A stretch of DNA of 64,000 nt from Flaccisagitta enflata (GCA_965153355.1 OZ231128.1:43214001-43278000), one strand, 5' to 3'; positions 45,316 to 57,292 are shown, counted from the first letter of the stretch. Notes: a model not told the origin generated them from the sequence alone. Translations and numbers: made by a program.

Positions 45316-45468
45316 AACAAGGCCGGATACACGGCAGGACAGTCGCGGACGGTTTGGCAGGGGCGGTAATGCAAAAAACCGCTCGCAATTTAAAAAGGTT
45401 ACGTGACCGACCTACCAACCTACCGACCGACACGGCAAGGTGTAGAGTCGCGTGTCCGCGACTAAAAA
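45316..45468 (+). mobile_element. Helentron-like class A, GGAC/GTCC type, complete
   Basis: AACAAGGCCGGATACACGGC, AGTCGCGGACGGTTTGGCAG, GACCGACCTACCAACC and the hairpin AGTCGCGTGTCCGCGACTA. The 5' AGTCGCGGAC is the exact inverted repeat of the 3' GTCCGCGACT. Confidence 0.8.
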
Positions 45469-45556
45469 GATTAAATTCCACGATCGTTAGACTAGACTAT
45501 CTTTTCAGTTAACAATTTCGTGATGGAAGGAAGACGATAGATAAAAAAAAAGATTT

Positions 45557-45616
45557 TTAGTCGCGTGCTATGCGACACTACACCTCGCTTTGTCGGTCGG
45601 TCGATCCGTCTGTCCT
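45557..45616 (-). mobile_element. 3' stub of a class A element
   Basis: AGTCGCGTGCTATGCGACAC and CTTTGTCGGTCGGTCGATCC, cut at 45617 where a TACTATTAGTTAGGACCC terminus begins. Confidence 0.65.
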
Positions 45617-45936
45617 ACTATTAGTTAGGACCCATGAAGCTTGTAGCGTCCATATCAGAGTCAGAAAAGCAGCCTAGATGTGTTTACTGTCTGTTTATTG
45701 CAAAAAAAGTGCATATTTAGCTAGGACCAGGCTCCATTGACACAATTAGTGTAAAGGGTGTAACCCGATATTTCCTCTAGTTTGACGTCGGTTTCAAGCC
45801 GAAAGTCGCTAAATCGAACCTCAACGAGAGCATGCACACGCCAATTTGGCGTTTTTCGCCCTTCATTAAGGAGTAATTTCTTCGTTTCATCGTTGCAATG
45901 ACAAACTTGTCATTCAACAATGGGCACCCCTTTTAG
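45617..45936 (+). mobile_element. TAGTTAGGACCC-terminus element, partial
   Basis: TACTATTAGTTAGGACCC, GTAGCGTCCATATCAGAG, then CGTCGGTTTCAAGCCGAAAG. The inverted terminus GGGTCCTAACTACTACTATA lies at 50355-50374, with CGTCGGTTTCAAGCCGAAAG also at about 49902. No coding region. Confidence 0.4.
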
Positions 45937-46115
45937 GCGGCGTGAAACGCGAATCTGTACCCTGCTTTGTCTGTTGGTCGGTTGGTCCCCTTTAAACTTT
46001 TTCGGCGGTATTGAGCTCTTTTGAGCTCACTACTCCCTCCAAAATGCCACTGACTTTTTCCACTGCCTCTGCCCACCCGCACGCGACTGAGGTTACCGTG
46101 TAGCCAGCCTTGTAT
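45937..46115 (-). mobile_element. Helentron-like class A, decayed hairpin
   Basis: GCGTGAAACGCGAATCTGTA, CTTTGTCTGTTGGTCGGTTG, GCCCACCCGCACGCGACTGA and AGCCTTGTA. Confidence 0.65.
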
Positions 46116-46214
46116 CAGTAGCAGGCTGGCGATTAATAGAGGCTTTGTCATACTGTCTGTCTGATCAATCAGTCCATCTATGATATTCAAGTAAACAAAA
46201 TTGGATTCACAACT

Positions 46215-46285
46215 TTAACCGAAAGACTGACCAACCCACGGACCAACAAAGCAGATGTTAAGTCGCGTTGTACACGATTAAAAAG
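46215..46285 (+). mobile_element. 3' stub of a class A element
   Basis: GACTGACCAACCCACGGACC and the decayed hairpin AGTCGCGTTGTACACGATTA. Confidence 0.55.
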
Positions 46286-46321
46286 TTTAAAAACATGCAT
46301 TTTCTTTGTGCATGACAATAT

Positions 46322-46440
<119 letters not shown>

Positions 46441-46556
46441 TTCTTATTGATAAATAGACGTGCTAAAATGGAAAATGAAACGTAACATTCACACGCAGCT
46501 CTCCTGTTGTGGCAACCAACTATTAAAAGTTTAAAACACAAAGGATAGTCAAACTG

Positions 46557-46667
46557 ATTTTAAGTCGCTTGCATGCGGCTCTGCAACCCGCTTTGACAGT
46601 TGCTCGATCCTTAGGTCAGTTGATGGGTTGCCATTTGATTTTACAGTTTTTATTCTCATAGTACTAC
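46557..46667 (-). mobile_element. 3' half of a class A element
   Basis: AAGTCGCTTGCATGCGGCTC, CTGCAACCCGCTTTGACAG. The 5' half is missing. Confidence 0.55.
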
Positions 46668-47600
46668 TCGACTAAAAAAAAAAGCCGCACCCATTTTGAG
46701 TGGATCAATATGAAATAAGGCCGGATACACGGTTATCCAAGTTGTGTGCGGGTGGGCAGGGGCAGTGATGAAATTACCAAATCAAGCAGTTGGGCAGGAG
46801 CAGTAACCCTAAAAGGCCCGTAAATGCCGAAAAAGCTAAGCATGACTGACTGACCAACCGACCGACAGACAGAGCGGGTTTTAGAGTCGCGTGCAGGCGA
46901 CTAAAAAAATTGTTTGAATATTTTTCTGTTGAAGTGATTTTAAAGATTTTTAGATTTTCTTTTATTCTAGACCAATCCCAGATCTGTATCTCAAACAGTT
47001 TAGGAGCTAGAGCTTGTCAAAATTATCTTCTTATTTGTAAAAACACTTAATTTTTAATGAGATTGCAAACCGATAAGGGCAATGTTTCTACTCATTTTTG
47101 TTCCCTTTTTAAACAAATAAAACTAGAATTACCAGATTGGAGCCATATGAAAGATCTTTTCAAGAGCTTCTTATTGGTTTAATATTTTTTTAATTATTTT
47201 GAAATTCAATATGACAATTAGTACAGTATTTTTTTTTGTTAGTAATATTCTATGGCGATATAACTCTAAAAGTAGTTGAGATATTTGATTTTCGTAAAAA
47301 GTTCATAAAAGGTATGGTTGATGCATTTTATGTTATCCAATTACCGGGGGTTTTCTTCAAAAATTTAATCTTTTAAACATATTTGGAACAAGATGTCATC
47401 ATATCCAAATTATTTTTTTGTAAAGACTTGTCAAATCGACTGTTGACCTTTAAATTTCTAAACGGTTTGAGCTACTGGCACCAGATTGGTCTCAGATGGA
47501 AGATTTTATGAAAGGCTCATGTTTTTGATGATTGTGTGAACAATGAATCAGCTCTTAATCAAAATTTTGATTGAGAAACTAATTTTTTTAACATCCAATG
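46668..47600. mobile_element. Diverged relative of the CCACGCGTATC MITE, split by a class A element
   Basis: TACTCGACTAAAAAAAAAAG..CCGCACC resembles the 34775 terminus. After the inserted class A copy it resumes with TCTAGACCAATCCCAGATCT and AGGAGCTAGAGC, and later ACCAGATTGGAGCCATATGA. The right terminus was not found. Confidence 0.5.
46714..46908 (+). mobile_element. Helentron-like class A inserted in a MITE
   Basis: AATAAGGCCGGATACACGG, GTGTGCGGGTGGGCAGGGGC, GGGCAGGAGCAGTAACCC and the hairpin AGTCGCGTGCAGGCGACTA. Confidence 0.75.
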
Positions 47601-47937
47601 TGGCGTACTATTAAAAAAAGTTTTCCTTATTGTATTTCTTAAAACTACTATAAATTAGAGATTTGAGACCAATCTGGTATCTGTAGCTCGATTTATCCAG
47701 AAACAAGAGCAACTCAAACAAAAATATTCAGCCAAAAACCTAAAATAATGGTTTTTTTTCCTGTTCTTGATCAATAATTCTGCTTGTGTCAATTTATCCA
47801 GTAGCCTAAGCAGCCTTTTTCTTTCTTTTTTTTTCTTTTTTTTTCTATTATCATAAAGTAACAATAAAACCACTAAAATAAGCTAGTTAGTGCTTCAATG
47901 CAAGCAAGAAATGATTCTTGGCAAATAAGGATTATAC
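47601..47937. other. No gene seen
   Basis: AT-rich with TGAGACCAATCTGGTATCTG, a phrase shared with the neighbouring MITE, so it is probably part of the same decayed repeat. Confidence 0.35.
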
Positions 47938-48088
47938 TTTTTAGTCGCGGACTAGCGACTCTATAAGAGGCTTTGTCCGTCGGTCGGTCCGTTAGTCCAT
48001 TACGCTCGAGTCGAAATGTGGGAAAACACGCATTTCCGTCCCTGCCCACCCGTTCGCGACTGGTGTTGGCCATGTATCCAGCCTTGTT
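47938..48088 (-). mobile_element. Helentron-like class A, short
   Basis: Hairpin AGTCGCGGACTAGCGACT, AGGCTTTGTCCGTCGGTCGG, CTCGAGTCGAAATGTGGGAA, CCCACCCGTTCGCGACTGG and AGCCTTGTT. Confidence 0.7.
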
Positions 48089-48193
48089 TGATAACTTTTC
48101 AAAAATGGTAGATGGTCTTACTAGTTCTGCATTTTGCTCATCAGAGACGTATCCAGTCCATTGAATAGTAAAATTAGTATTGCAGTAAAAAAA

Positions 48194-48466
48194 ATGACTA
48201 ATACACGAGAAAGTCCGATTGATTATGGGAAAATTACTAATGCAAATTGCATAAATTTCATTAAATTACGAAAGAGGGAAACCGCAAGCAAAAAATGTTA
48301 TTTTGTGAAAATCAAAGAGACAAACTTCGACTGGTGTTGCTGCAAAAACAATGATATAACACACAAAATAAATGAAATCTTCCTTTTTTTCTGTGCTACA
48401 GAGGCTCATGCACTCGAGTTTCAAAACGGCATTATGGAATTTGGACATTCACGGGGTTATATGTGA
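48194..48466 (+). CDS. Hypothetical ORF of 90 codons, doubtful
   Basis: ATG at 48194 in an open frame that extends from 48134 to the stop at 48464. Unlike most open frames here it is not low-complexity: MTNTRESPIDYGKI near the start and FDWCCCKNNDITHKINEIF in the middle. No family recognised, no signal peptide and no nearby partner exon. It ends next to a GT microsatellite. Chance origin is quite possible in AT-rich sequence. Confidence 0.15.
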   Translation: MTNTRESPIDYGKITNANCINFIKLRKRETASKKCYFVKIKETNFDWCCCKNNDITHKINEIFLFFCATEAHALEFQNGIMEFGHSRGYM

Positions 48467-48473
48467 CAAAGAT

Positions 48474-48475
<2 letters not shown>

Positions 48476-48547
<72 letters not shown>

Positions 48548-48684
48548 ATGCATGCGTGATTCTGTTCCTACGTCCTCGCGTAAAAATATTCTATTGATGC
48601 TCCGTCATCATGCGCGTGCATCAGCTCAGAGAGAGAAAGAGAGAGAGAAAGAGAAAGAGAAAGAGGAAGAGAAAGAGAAAGAGA

Positions 48685-48732
<48 letters not shown>

Positions 48733-48735
48733 GTG
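48476..48735 (+). repeat. (GT)n and (GA/AAAGAG)n microsatellites
   Basis: GT at 48476-48543; purine GAGAAAGA array at 48627-48720 ending in CAGACAGACAGA. Confidence 0.95.
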
Positions 48736-49145
48736 GAATAGGACTAAGAAATCAACAAACATCTAAAGCACAGACCCAGTTGTTTAACAGTTCCACGCAT
48801 TTTGATGCCGCACACAGGTATATCTTTGTAAATGGGCTAATTAGCTCATAGATAAAATAGATACGATAAATACAATAGATACAATACAATAAGTCTCATG
48901 ACACTAATTTGATTGGGTAGTGGAAGTGAGGCCTAAAAAACTTTGGATATGAAAACGTCCACCCACATTGATTTTTCCCCTTTGTAAATTCGTAGGGGGG
49001 GGTGGGAGATGCCCTTATTCTAATAAAGACAATTTTTCACAAAAAAACTTTCGATGCTGTCCTATTTAATGAACAGCAAACATAGGAATATCAAATTATA
49101 AGATCCACTTGATTTTGAAACGTCACTTAAATCTGTTATTCTATT
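48736..49145. other. No gene seen
   Basis: Includes a GATACAATA short repeat (48850-48892) and a GGGGGGGTGGGAG patch near 48996. Otherwise unremarkable. Confidence 0.35.
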
Positions 49146-49292
49146 TTTAGTCGCGTGCTACGCTTTGTCGGTCCGTCCATCGGTCTGTCCGTCGGTCACA
49201 CTTTACTGTTTTTTGTTGTTTTTTTTCGGTTTTTAGCCTAACTGCTCCTACCCAAATGATCTGGTGACCACAATTACGGCCCCTGCCCACCG
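49146..49292 (-). mobile_element. Helentron-like class A, both ends damaged
   Basis: AGTCGCGTGCTACG runs directly into CTTTGTCGGTCCGTCC, so the right half of the hairpin and the spacer are deleted. It has AACTGCTCCTACCCAAATGA and GGCCCCTGCCCACCGG, then stops. Confidence 0.65.
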
Positions 49293-50479
49293 GTCTTTCC
49301 GTATCGCATTAGATCAGATTCAAATCGCTTCACCAATTTCGCTTGATTAGCTTGTTAATTTGCATAGTGTGGTTTTCTCAAATTTTGACATTTCGCCTTA
49401 TGAAAAGTGTATTTTTCAACCTTCTCTGACGTGATGGTATGTATTTTTAATCTCTCTTTCACGGTTTCGATCAATTAAAGTTTTGGATGGCTTCCAAATG
49501 GAGGAATGAATTAATTGATTTTTTTCATAAATGCGAGGATCATGCGAAAATGAAGCAAAAATTTGAGCGAAAATGAGCCTTTGACATGTCATTTAACTCA
49601 ATAGTTCATTTGCTATTCGATAGAAATGTTAGTTTTTCTTTCTTCTAACATCATCAGAAAGGACTAAAAGCTTCATAACACAGCGAGATGGCATGGTAAC
49701 TTTCACATAACTGCTTTTACGCGGTAGTACGCGGTAGTATCCCGCGTAAACGTGTAACAAGGCCCATCTCGGTATGTTTCGAGCACTAGAAGGTGTATAG
49801 AAGATACTTCCAAAGTTTTAACTCATTTAGAGGAAATTTAGCAAATGAACTATTGGTTTAAAAAATATCACTTTTTGCCAATTCGACGTCGTCGGTTCGA
49901 CGTCGGTTTCAAGCCGAAAGTCACTAACATTAAAAAGAATGAGTTCGATCACTATTGACAAAAAGCTCATTTGCATATTGCGGTAAATTATGATTTTTTG
50001 AATTCGGGCTTAGATTTCAATATAAACATAAACAAATTACTCGTGAATGTCATATAATACAATTTTCTTATGATACATTACAGATTTTGGAGGAATTTAA
50101 CGATTCATGTATTCAATTTTGCTCTTCTTAAATTGATTTTTTTTTCTCTTTTCACCCCTCGGTTGAAAACGGCCTACGTTTATAGTATACGATATTCATG
50201 TTAACCAGTCGCCTGTAGGCCTTGACTTCATTTGACCAATGCTACATGGAATCCTATAGAAATATGTTTTTTTGGTTGCTAACAGCTAGACTAAAGGCTA
50301 AAGCCCTTTTATTGCCTCTGATATGGACGCTAGGACCCTTATTTGACCCAGAAGGGTCCTAACTACTACTATAGAATAAATTGCGATTTTTTGAGAGAAA
50401 TTTTGTTGCAAGCCGCTTTACGACATCATGAAAAATCAGGTGCCATTTGCTATTCATGAGAGGTCAGAACTGAAGTTCT
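49293..50479. other. No gene seen; contains TAGTTAGGACCC terminus
   Basis: Mixed AT-rich sequence. TACGCGGTAGTACGCGGTAG duplication near 49720, CGTCGGTTTCAAGCCGAAAG at about 49902, and the inverted terminus GGGTCCTAACTACTACTATA at 50355-50374. Confidence 0.4.
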
Positions 50480-52014
50480 TTTTAGTCGCGTGCACGCGAC
50501 TCTATGACCCACTCTGTCCGTCTGTCTGTCGGTCGGTCGGTCCGTCACACTTTGCTTTCGTTAGCTTTTTTTTGTTGCTTTATGTTATTTTAAGTCATTT
50601 CAGGTCATTTTAAGTTATTCTAAGTCATTCTAAGTCCTTCTAAGTCATTCTAAGTCATTCCAAGTCATTCTAAGTCACTTTAAGTCATTTTTTGACTTTT
50701 GAAGTTTTTGTTGTTTTATGTCATTTTAAGTCAGTTTAAGTTATTCAAAGTCATTCTAAGTCATCCTAAGTCATCCTAAGTCATTCTAAGTCATTCTTAG
50801 TCACTCAAAGTCATTTTTTGACTTTTGAAGTTTTTGTCATTTTACACCATTTAAAGTTATTTCAAGTCATCTCAATTCATTTCAAGTCATTCTTAGTAAT
50901 TCTAAGTCATTTTAAGTCTGGTTTGAGTCTGGTTAAGTCTGGTTAAAGTCTGGTTTAAATCTGGTTTAAGTCTGGTTTAAGTCTGGTTTAGGTCAGGTTT
51001 AAGTCTGGTTTATGTCTGATTCTGGTCTGGTTTATGTCTGGTTTAAGTCTGGTTTTAGTCTAGTATAAGTTTGACTTAAGAGTTAAGTCATTCTTAGTCA
51101 TTCTGAGTCACTAGAAGTCATTCTGAGTCACTAGAAGTCATTCTGAGTCACTAGAAGTCATTCTGAGTCACTATAAGTCAGTCCGAGTCTGTAAGGTTTA
51201 GCATTTTTTCGCCGTTTTATGTCTTTTCAAGTCATTTTAAGTCATTTTTAGTCAATCTTAGTCATTCTAAGTCATTCTAAGTCATTCTAAGTCAATTTAG
51301 GTCATTTTTTTTGTGATTGCAGTTTTTGTCATTTTTTGTCATTATACATCATTTTTAGTCATTTTAAATCATTTTAAGTCATTTTTAGTCATTTTAAGTC
51401 ATTCTTTGTCATTCTGAGTCACTATAAGTCATTCTGAGTCACTATAAGTTATTCCATTTATCATCATTTTAAGTCTGGTTTAGATCTGATTTAAGTTTGG
51501 TTAAGGTCTGGTTTAAGCTTGGTTAAGATCTAGTTTAAGTCTGGTTTAAGTCTGGTTTAAGTCTGGTTTATGTCTGGTTTAGGTCTGGTCTAGGTCTGGT
51601 TTAAGTCTAGTCTCGTTTGAGTCTAGTTTGAGTCTGGCTTGAGTCTGGCTTGAGTCTGCTTTGAGTCTGCTTTGAGTCTGCTTTGAGTCTGGCTTGAGTC
51701 TGGCTTGAGTCTGGCTTGAGTCTGGCTTGAGTCTGGCTAGAGTCTGGCTAGAGTCTGGTTTGAGTCTGGTTTGAGTCTGGTTTGAGTCTGGTTTGAGTCT
51801 GGTTTGAGTCTAGTTTAAGTCTGGTTTAAGTCTGGTTTAAGTCTGGTTTAAGTCTGGTTTAAGTCTGGTTTAAGTCTGGTTTAAGTCTGGTTTAAGTCTG
51901 GTTTAAGTCTGGTTTAAGTCTGGTTTAAGTCTGGATTAAGTCTGGATTAAGTCAATAAAGTGATACAATAAGGAGTCAGGTCAATTCAGTTACCATCATC
52001 TCGCACGCCTTGTT
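50480..52014 (-). mobile_element. Helentron-like element, class B, 1.5 kb with long internal arrays
   Basis: Hairpin AGTCGCGTGCACGCGACT at 50483-50500, CTGTCCGTCTGTCTGTCGG, and a TAAGTCATTC array (50590-50930). GTCTGGTTTAA arrays (50930-51065 and 51470-51950) enclose GAGTCACTAGAAGTCATTCT units. The 5' end is TCTCGCACG-CCTTGTT, with an internal deletion of the usual GCGACTTATAGGTGTTGG. Confidence 0.8.
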
Positions 52015-52929
52015 TTGCCAAAATTGACTTTTTCTAGTCATAAGCTATTTTACCAGAAATGATTTAGTGAACAAATCAATGCGAAATTTTGCTAAAAAAA
52101 AAATAGTTATAAATGATGTTGTAAAAAATAGAGAATTTCCTTGAATTATCTCTCAATTTAGCATTACTAGTGTTGCGCTAAATTCTAAATTTGCATGGAA
52201 AATGAAAAAACCAAGAACATCAGACTCGAGCAAAACATCATAGTAAAGATCTGATGTTTTTGAAAAGGCGATTTTTTTCTTGATTAAGCCGTAATAAAAT
52301 TTAGGGGGCCAAACGTTTATCCTTTCAAATATGTTCAAAACTCATTTTTTGACAAAAAAAATCAACAAAAACCATACTTCCTGGTGTTCAATTCCTATGA
52401 AATTTGATATGCATACAGCTGAGCGCGTCCCCTAACTACAGTAAAAATTTCATGGAGCTGCTCCAATGGAAAGATGGGTAACTAGCGAATCAAAGTTGTT
52501 TTATGAAATTTTTCTGCTCTAATTTCTCAACTGACAGTTGACATGTTTTTTTTAGTTGGTGTTTAAGATACAAATATCAAAGCCTGTCATAATTGTTGTA
52601 TATTATGTTTGAGCATGTCAGTAGATGACCCTCATGGAATCAATCAAAATGAAATACTTTACTACGATTTAGTTACACCAGAGTTTAAATTCAGAATTTT
52701 TTCTTCTCTCTATTTAGGGTTTATTGGTGCGGCTTTTAACTTTGAGATACATTTCTGGGCATCAACCCACGCCAAGTAGTCTTTTTTCTTAAAAGAGGCC
52801 TATGTTGGGATGTTGTGGGGAAAAATGATTTTTTGTCTGATCCAAAATTTTAGTTTTAAAGCTTTATAGCAGTGTCAAAGAGCTTGAATAAGAAACAAAT
52901 AAATACTCTAGATCATGTCTTACCCACTT
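52015..52929. other. No gene seen
   Basis: AT-rich sequence of ordinary complexity. No terminus, tandem repeat or exon recognised. Confidence 0.4.
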
Positions 52930-53468
52930 TTTTAGTCGCTTGCACGCGACTCTACACCCCGCTTTGTTGGTCCATCGGTCGGTCGGTCGGTCGGTTGGTC
53001 CGTCCGTCCGTCCGTCACATTTTACTTTTGGGCAGCGGCCCCAAAGGGGTCGATGACCTATGCTTTCACACAGGGGGATTTTCTCCTTCTTCGTCCCCCC
53101 CCCCCCACCTCCAGACCCATATCTCAGCCTCGAGGCCTATATCCCAGCCTTGAGGCACAAATCCCAGTCTTGAGGCCCAAATCCCAACCTCAAGGCCCAA
53201 ATCCCATCTCCAAGGCCCATATCCCAGCCTGGAGGGATTTGGGCCTTAAGACTGGGATTTGGGCCTCAAGGCTGGGATATAGGCCTCAAGGCTGAGATAT
53301 GGGTCTGGAGGTGGGGGAGGGGGGACGGAGGAGGAGAAAATCCCCCTGTGTGAAAGCATAGGTCATCGACCCCTTTGGGGCTGCTGCCCTGCTCCCCCCT
53401 CAACTTAAACCACAACCTACTTAGGCAGGGCAAGGGTACCGCTGACCATCTAACGCTTTTGCAACTAT
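52930..53468 (-). mobile_element. Class D Helentron-like element, complete
   Basis: 3' hairpin AGTCGCTTGCACGCGACT at 52935-52952, then GTCGGTCGGTCGGTC and TTTTGGGCAGCGGCCCCAAA. An inverted pair of modules follows (CACAGGGGGATTTTCTCC / GGAGAAAATCCCCCTGTG) enclosing about 20 bp AGGCCCAAATCCCAGCCT units. The 5' terminus is GGGTACCGCTGACCATC and ACGCTTTTGCAACTATT. This copy shows that the GGCCCC/minisatellite module and the GTACCGCTGACC terminus belong to one element. Confidence 0.75.
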
Positions 53469-53725
53469 TTTGTAATAAAACGTCAACTCTTAGGTCAATT
53501 AAAGTCATTTTAAGTCATTGATAGTTATTCTAAGTCATTTTGAGTCATTCTAAGTCATTTTAAGTCATTTTAGGCCATTATAACTTATTTTAAGTCATTT
53601 TTGGTCATTAGGTTTTTTAGTCATTTTAAGGCCTTTTTGGTCCTTGAAAGTCATTCTAAGTCATTCTAAGTCATTCTTATTTTGTAAGTCTCGCACGCGA
53701 CTTATAGGTGTTGACCTGGTTTGTT
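53469..53725 (-). mobile_element. Class B element, 5' half
   Basis: TAAGTCATTTTAAGTCATT array, then GTCTCGCACGCGACTTATAG and GTGTTGACCTGGTTT. The 3' half is missing; it abuts the class D terminus. Confidence 0.65.
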
Positions 53726-53749
53726 TCAAACAGGTATCTATGACGCTGC

Positions 53750-53936
<187 letters not shown>

Positions 53937-54157
53937 ATTTCATTGGATCAGATGTTTTTTGTTATAAACAAGTTTTTGTTATAAACGTGTTTTGACACAA
54001 AAGTAGCCAATTTTTCCGGTATAAATTGACATTTTGAGGTAAATCAGTTGGTAAAGGCTGAAAACGAGAACACAGATCATTTCTTACATTTTCTTATTCT
54101 TCATATCCGGAACTCTTGTGCTTGCACTCAAAGAAACTTCGTAACTGACCTAATTAC

Positions 54158-54390
<233 letters not shown>

Positions 54391-54477
54391 TAGGAATCGT
54401 CTTGACCAATCAAAAATCGGTTGGAATATGAACAATGAATTCCGGCTTGCCCCGAGTTCAAATCCTAGGAAATTGAT

Positions 54478-54530
54478 TTGTGTGTGTGTGTGTTTGTTTG
54501 TTTGTTTGTTTGTTTGTTTGTTTGTTTGTT

Positions 54531-54608
<78 letters not shown>

Positions 54609-54655
54609 AGTGTGTGTGGGTGTGTGTGTGTGTATAAGTGTGTGTGGGTGTGGGT
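54478..54655 (+). repeat. (GT)n / (TTTG)n compound microsatellite
   Basis: Short GT, about 11 TTTG units (54492-54536), about 35 GT units and degenerate TATAAGTGTGTGTGGG repeats. Confidence 0.96.
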
Positions 54656-54667
54656 ATATATTACTTC

Positions 54668-54815
54668 TTTGATCTATCCCGAGCTCTATCAGACATATCC
54701 CTAGCTCTATCAGACCTTACTGTAGAGAAATATGATAATGAATGAAATGAATGAACGAATGAATGAATGAACAAATGAATGAATGAATAAATGAACGAAT
54801 GAATAAAAAGACGAG
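54668..54815 (+). repeat. CCTAGCTCTATCAGAC minisatellite and TGAA repeat
   Basis: Three units related to the 12600-12780 array, then ATGAATGAATGAACGAATGA-type repeats. Confidence 0.7.
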
Positions 54816-54837
54816 TGACATGAATTATGAACAAGAT

Positions 54838-55139
54838 GTTTACCATTAAGCATTGGTCACTTTTCACCAAGCTTTTATTTTCAATCCCTGCATTTTTTTT
54901 CATTGGTTAGATCAAATCAAGAGCAGTTGTATGTATTGATTGCACTGAAAATCAGAGAAAAATAGAACCAAGCCAAATGAGCAAGATGAGCTAAATTACT
55001 CAAAATCAATCAACCAAATATCCAGCTATGCTAACTGGAATGCTTTCTTGTGTTTGCATGCTCAATTAAAACATTTATTCATCCTATTGAAACTCAAATA
55101 AAAAACTGAGCTAAATGAGCTAAATGAGCTAGAATACTT
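54838..55139 (+). mobile_element. Host repeat of the composite element, copy 3, no core
   Basis: TTACCATTAAGCATTGGTCA, GATCAAATCAAGAGCAGTTG, two GAGCTAAATGAGCTA units with GCTATGCTAACTGGAATG. Same orientation as copy 1. It is cut at 55140 by a class B element start. Confidence 0.65.
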
Positions 55140-55255
55140 AACAAGGCCAACGCCTATAAGTCGCGTGCGAGACTTACAGATTGACTTAGAATGACTTAGA
55201 GTGACTTAAAATGACTTAGTATACCCTAAAATGACTTAAAATGACTTAAGGGACG
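55140..55255 (+). mobile_element. Class B element, 5' part
   Basis: AACAAGGCCAACGCCTATAAGTCGCG..GAGACTTACAG, then TGACTTAGAATGACTTAG units. No 3' hairpin follows. Confidence 0.65.
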
Positions 55256-55387
55256 AGAGGTGTCAAATCTGAAGTTTCTGAACTTATTGGGACAGCTTTA
55301 TCTGGCCTGGGATGTGCTAATAATATCCAATGAGCATCAAAGATTGAGTAACTGGCACTGCAAACAGCCACCAATGATTATTCACTA

Positions 55388-55924
55388 GGGTGGTCACGAA
55401 ATAGGGTCAAATTTCAAAAAAATGATATACTCTAGTTTTTTGCATACTATCTTCGCCGAAAGAAACGCAGCAGTTTTAAAAAAAGCATCAACTTTGGAAG
55501 AGTATTGCTCCTTAACGAGTAAAGCTACAGACCCCAGATTGGTCCCATTTTAAAGCCCTCCTTTAAATCTTTAAAATGGGACCAATCTGGGATGTGTAGC
55601 TTTATTCGTTTTAGAGCAGCATTCTTCCAAAGTTGATGCTATTTCTATAACTGCTGCGTTTCTTTTGGCGAAGATAGTATATGTACCAAAAAAGAAGGTT
55701 TTCCCACAAGCAGAGGTCTGAATTTGAAGATTAAACCATGGCGGCAAAACTATAGGCTTCCTATAGCAATAAAAAAATCCCCATAGCAACCCTATAGTTT
55801 TGCCGACAAGGTTTCTTGTTTGATTTCACACCCCAGCTTGTGAGAAATCCTTCTTTTTTTGGACATTTGTGCAAAGGGCTCAAGTATATCAATATTTGAA
55901 ATTTGACCCAGTTCGGGACCACCC
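55388..55924. mobile_element. Palindromic MITE of 537 bp, TA target site
   Basis: TA-GGGTGGTCACGAAATAGGGT..CAAATTTCAAA and TTTGAAATTTGACCC..GGGACCACCC-TA. The inner arms match (ACTATCTTCGCCGAAAGAAA; CCAGATTGGTCCCATTTTAAAG) to a centre near 55560. The right arm has extra, unmatched sequence (55690-55870). Confidence 0.8.
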
Positions 55925-55926
55925 TA

Positions 55927-56157
55927 TTATTCACATTATAGACTAAAAAAGCAAAATCATGCCCTCAGATTGGTACATATTCTGATGACCCTGGACATCA
56001 AAAATCTCAACAAATCAGAGTTTAGGGTAAAGTAGATGCGTACTTTTGACTATGCGATTTTAAATGTTCACTGGAACCTATTTTAAGTGGGCAAATAAAA
56101 TCGAGTCTAATGCAAAGGTAGCAAGGAATGGGTAATTCTTATGAATCAAATCGGGTC
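55927..56157. other. No gene seen
   Basis: Short unremarkable linker. Confidence 0.35.
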
Positions 56158-56162
56158 ACACA

Positions 56163-56246
<84 letters not shown>
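56158..56246 (+). repeat. (CA)n microsatellite
   Basis: About 42 CA units with one AAAC break. Confidence 0.97.
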
Positions 56247-56249
<3 letters not shown>

Positions 56250-56518
56250 CGAATAGCGATGACATATGATAAATCTTGTCTAAAGGAAATTCATCTTACC
56301 TCTATACCATACCGTTTATCTATACACATTTACCTAAGCACTTACAGTAAGGGCAGAATCTAGAGAGTGTTTCTTTTATTCATCAAGCAGAGGAAACGAT
56401 AAAAGATAGTGATCATGCGGCAGTTCTAAAGAAACTATATGGAACAGTTTGAGTTGAGGGAAAAGTGTACAATGCTTTATGAAATTATCCCTAAACTGTG
56501 CTCGTCAAAAAGTTTGTA

Positions 56519-56695
56519 TTTCTAGTCACATACTATGCGACTCTACACTCGCTTTGTCCTTCGGTCGGTTGGTTGGTTGCTTGGTTGGTCACACTTTACT
56601 TTTGACTTCTTTGACTATACTGCTCCTGCCCAAATGCTCTGGTGAGCTCAAATATGGCCCACACGTAACTGAGGTATCCGTGTATCCAGCCTTGT
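56519..56695 (-). mobile_element. Helentron-like class A, diverged
   Basis: AGTCACATACTATGCGACTC, GGTTGGTTGGTTGCTTGG, TACTGCTCCTGCCCAAATGC, CACACGTAACTGAGG and AGCCTTGTT. Confidence 0.65.
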
Positions 56696-56712
56696 TTTTC
56701 TTTTTGTTTGTT

Positions 56713-57292
<580 letters not shown>

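Noticed and set aside
44490-45512. 340-codon poly-Asn/Lys/Thr frame
   Set aside because: Built from three AAC microsatellites and ending in a transposable element. The non-repeat portion before the repeats shows no recognisable domain.
50590-51960. CRISPR-like regular repeats
   Set aside because: Units are 9-12 bp and contiguous with no unique spacers. They lie inside a eukaryotic class B transposable element.
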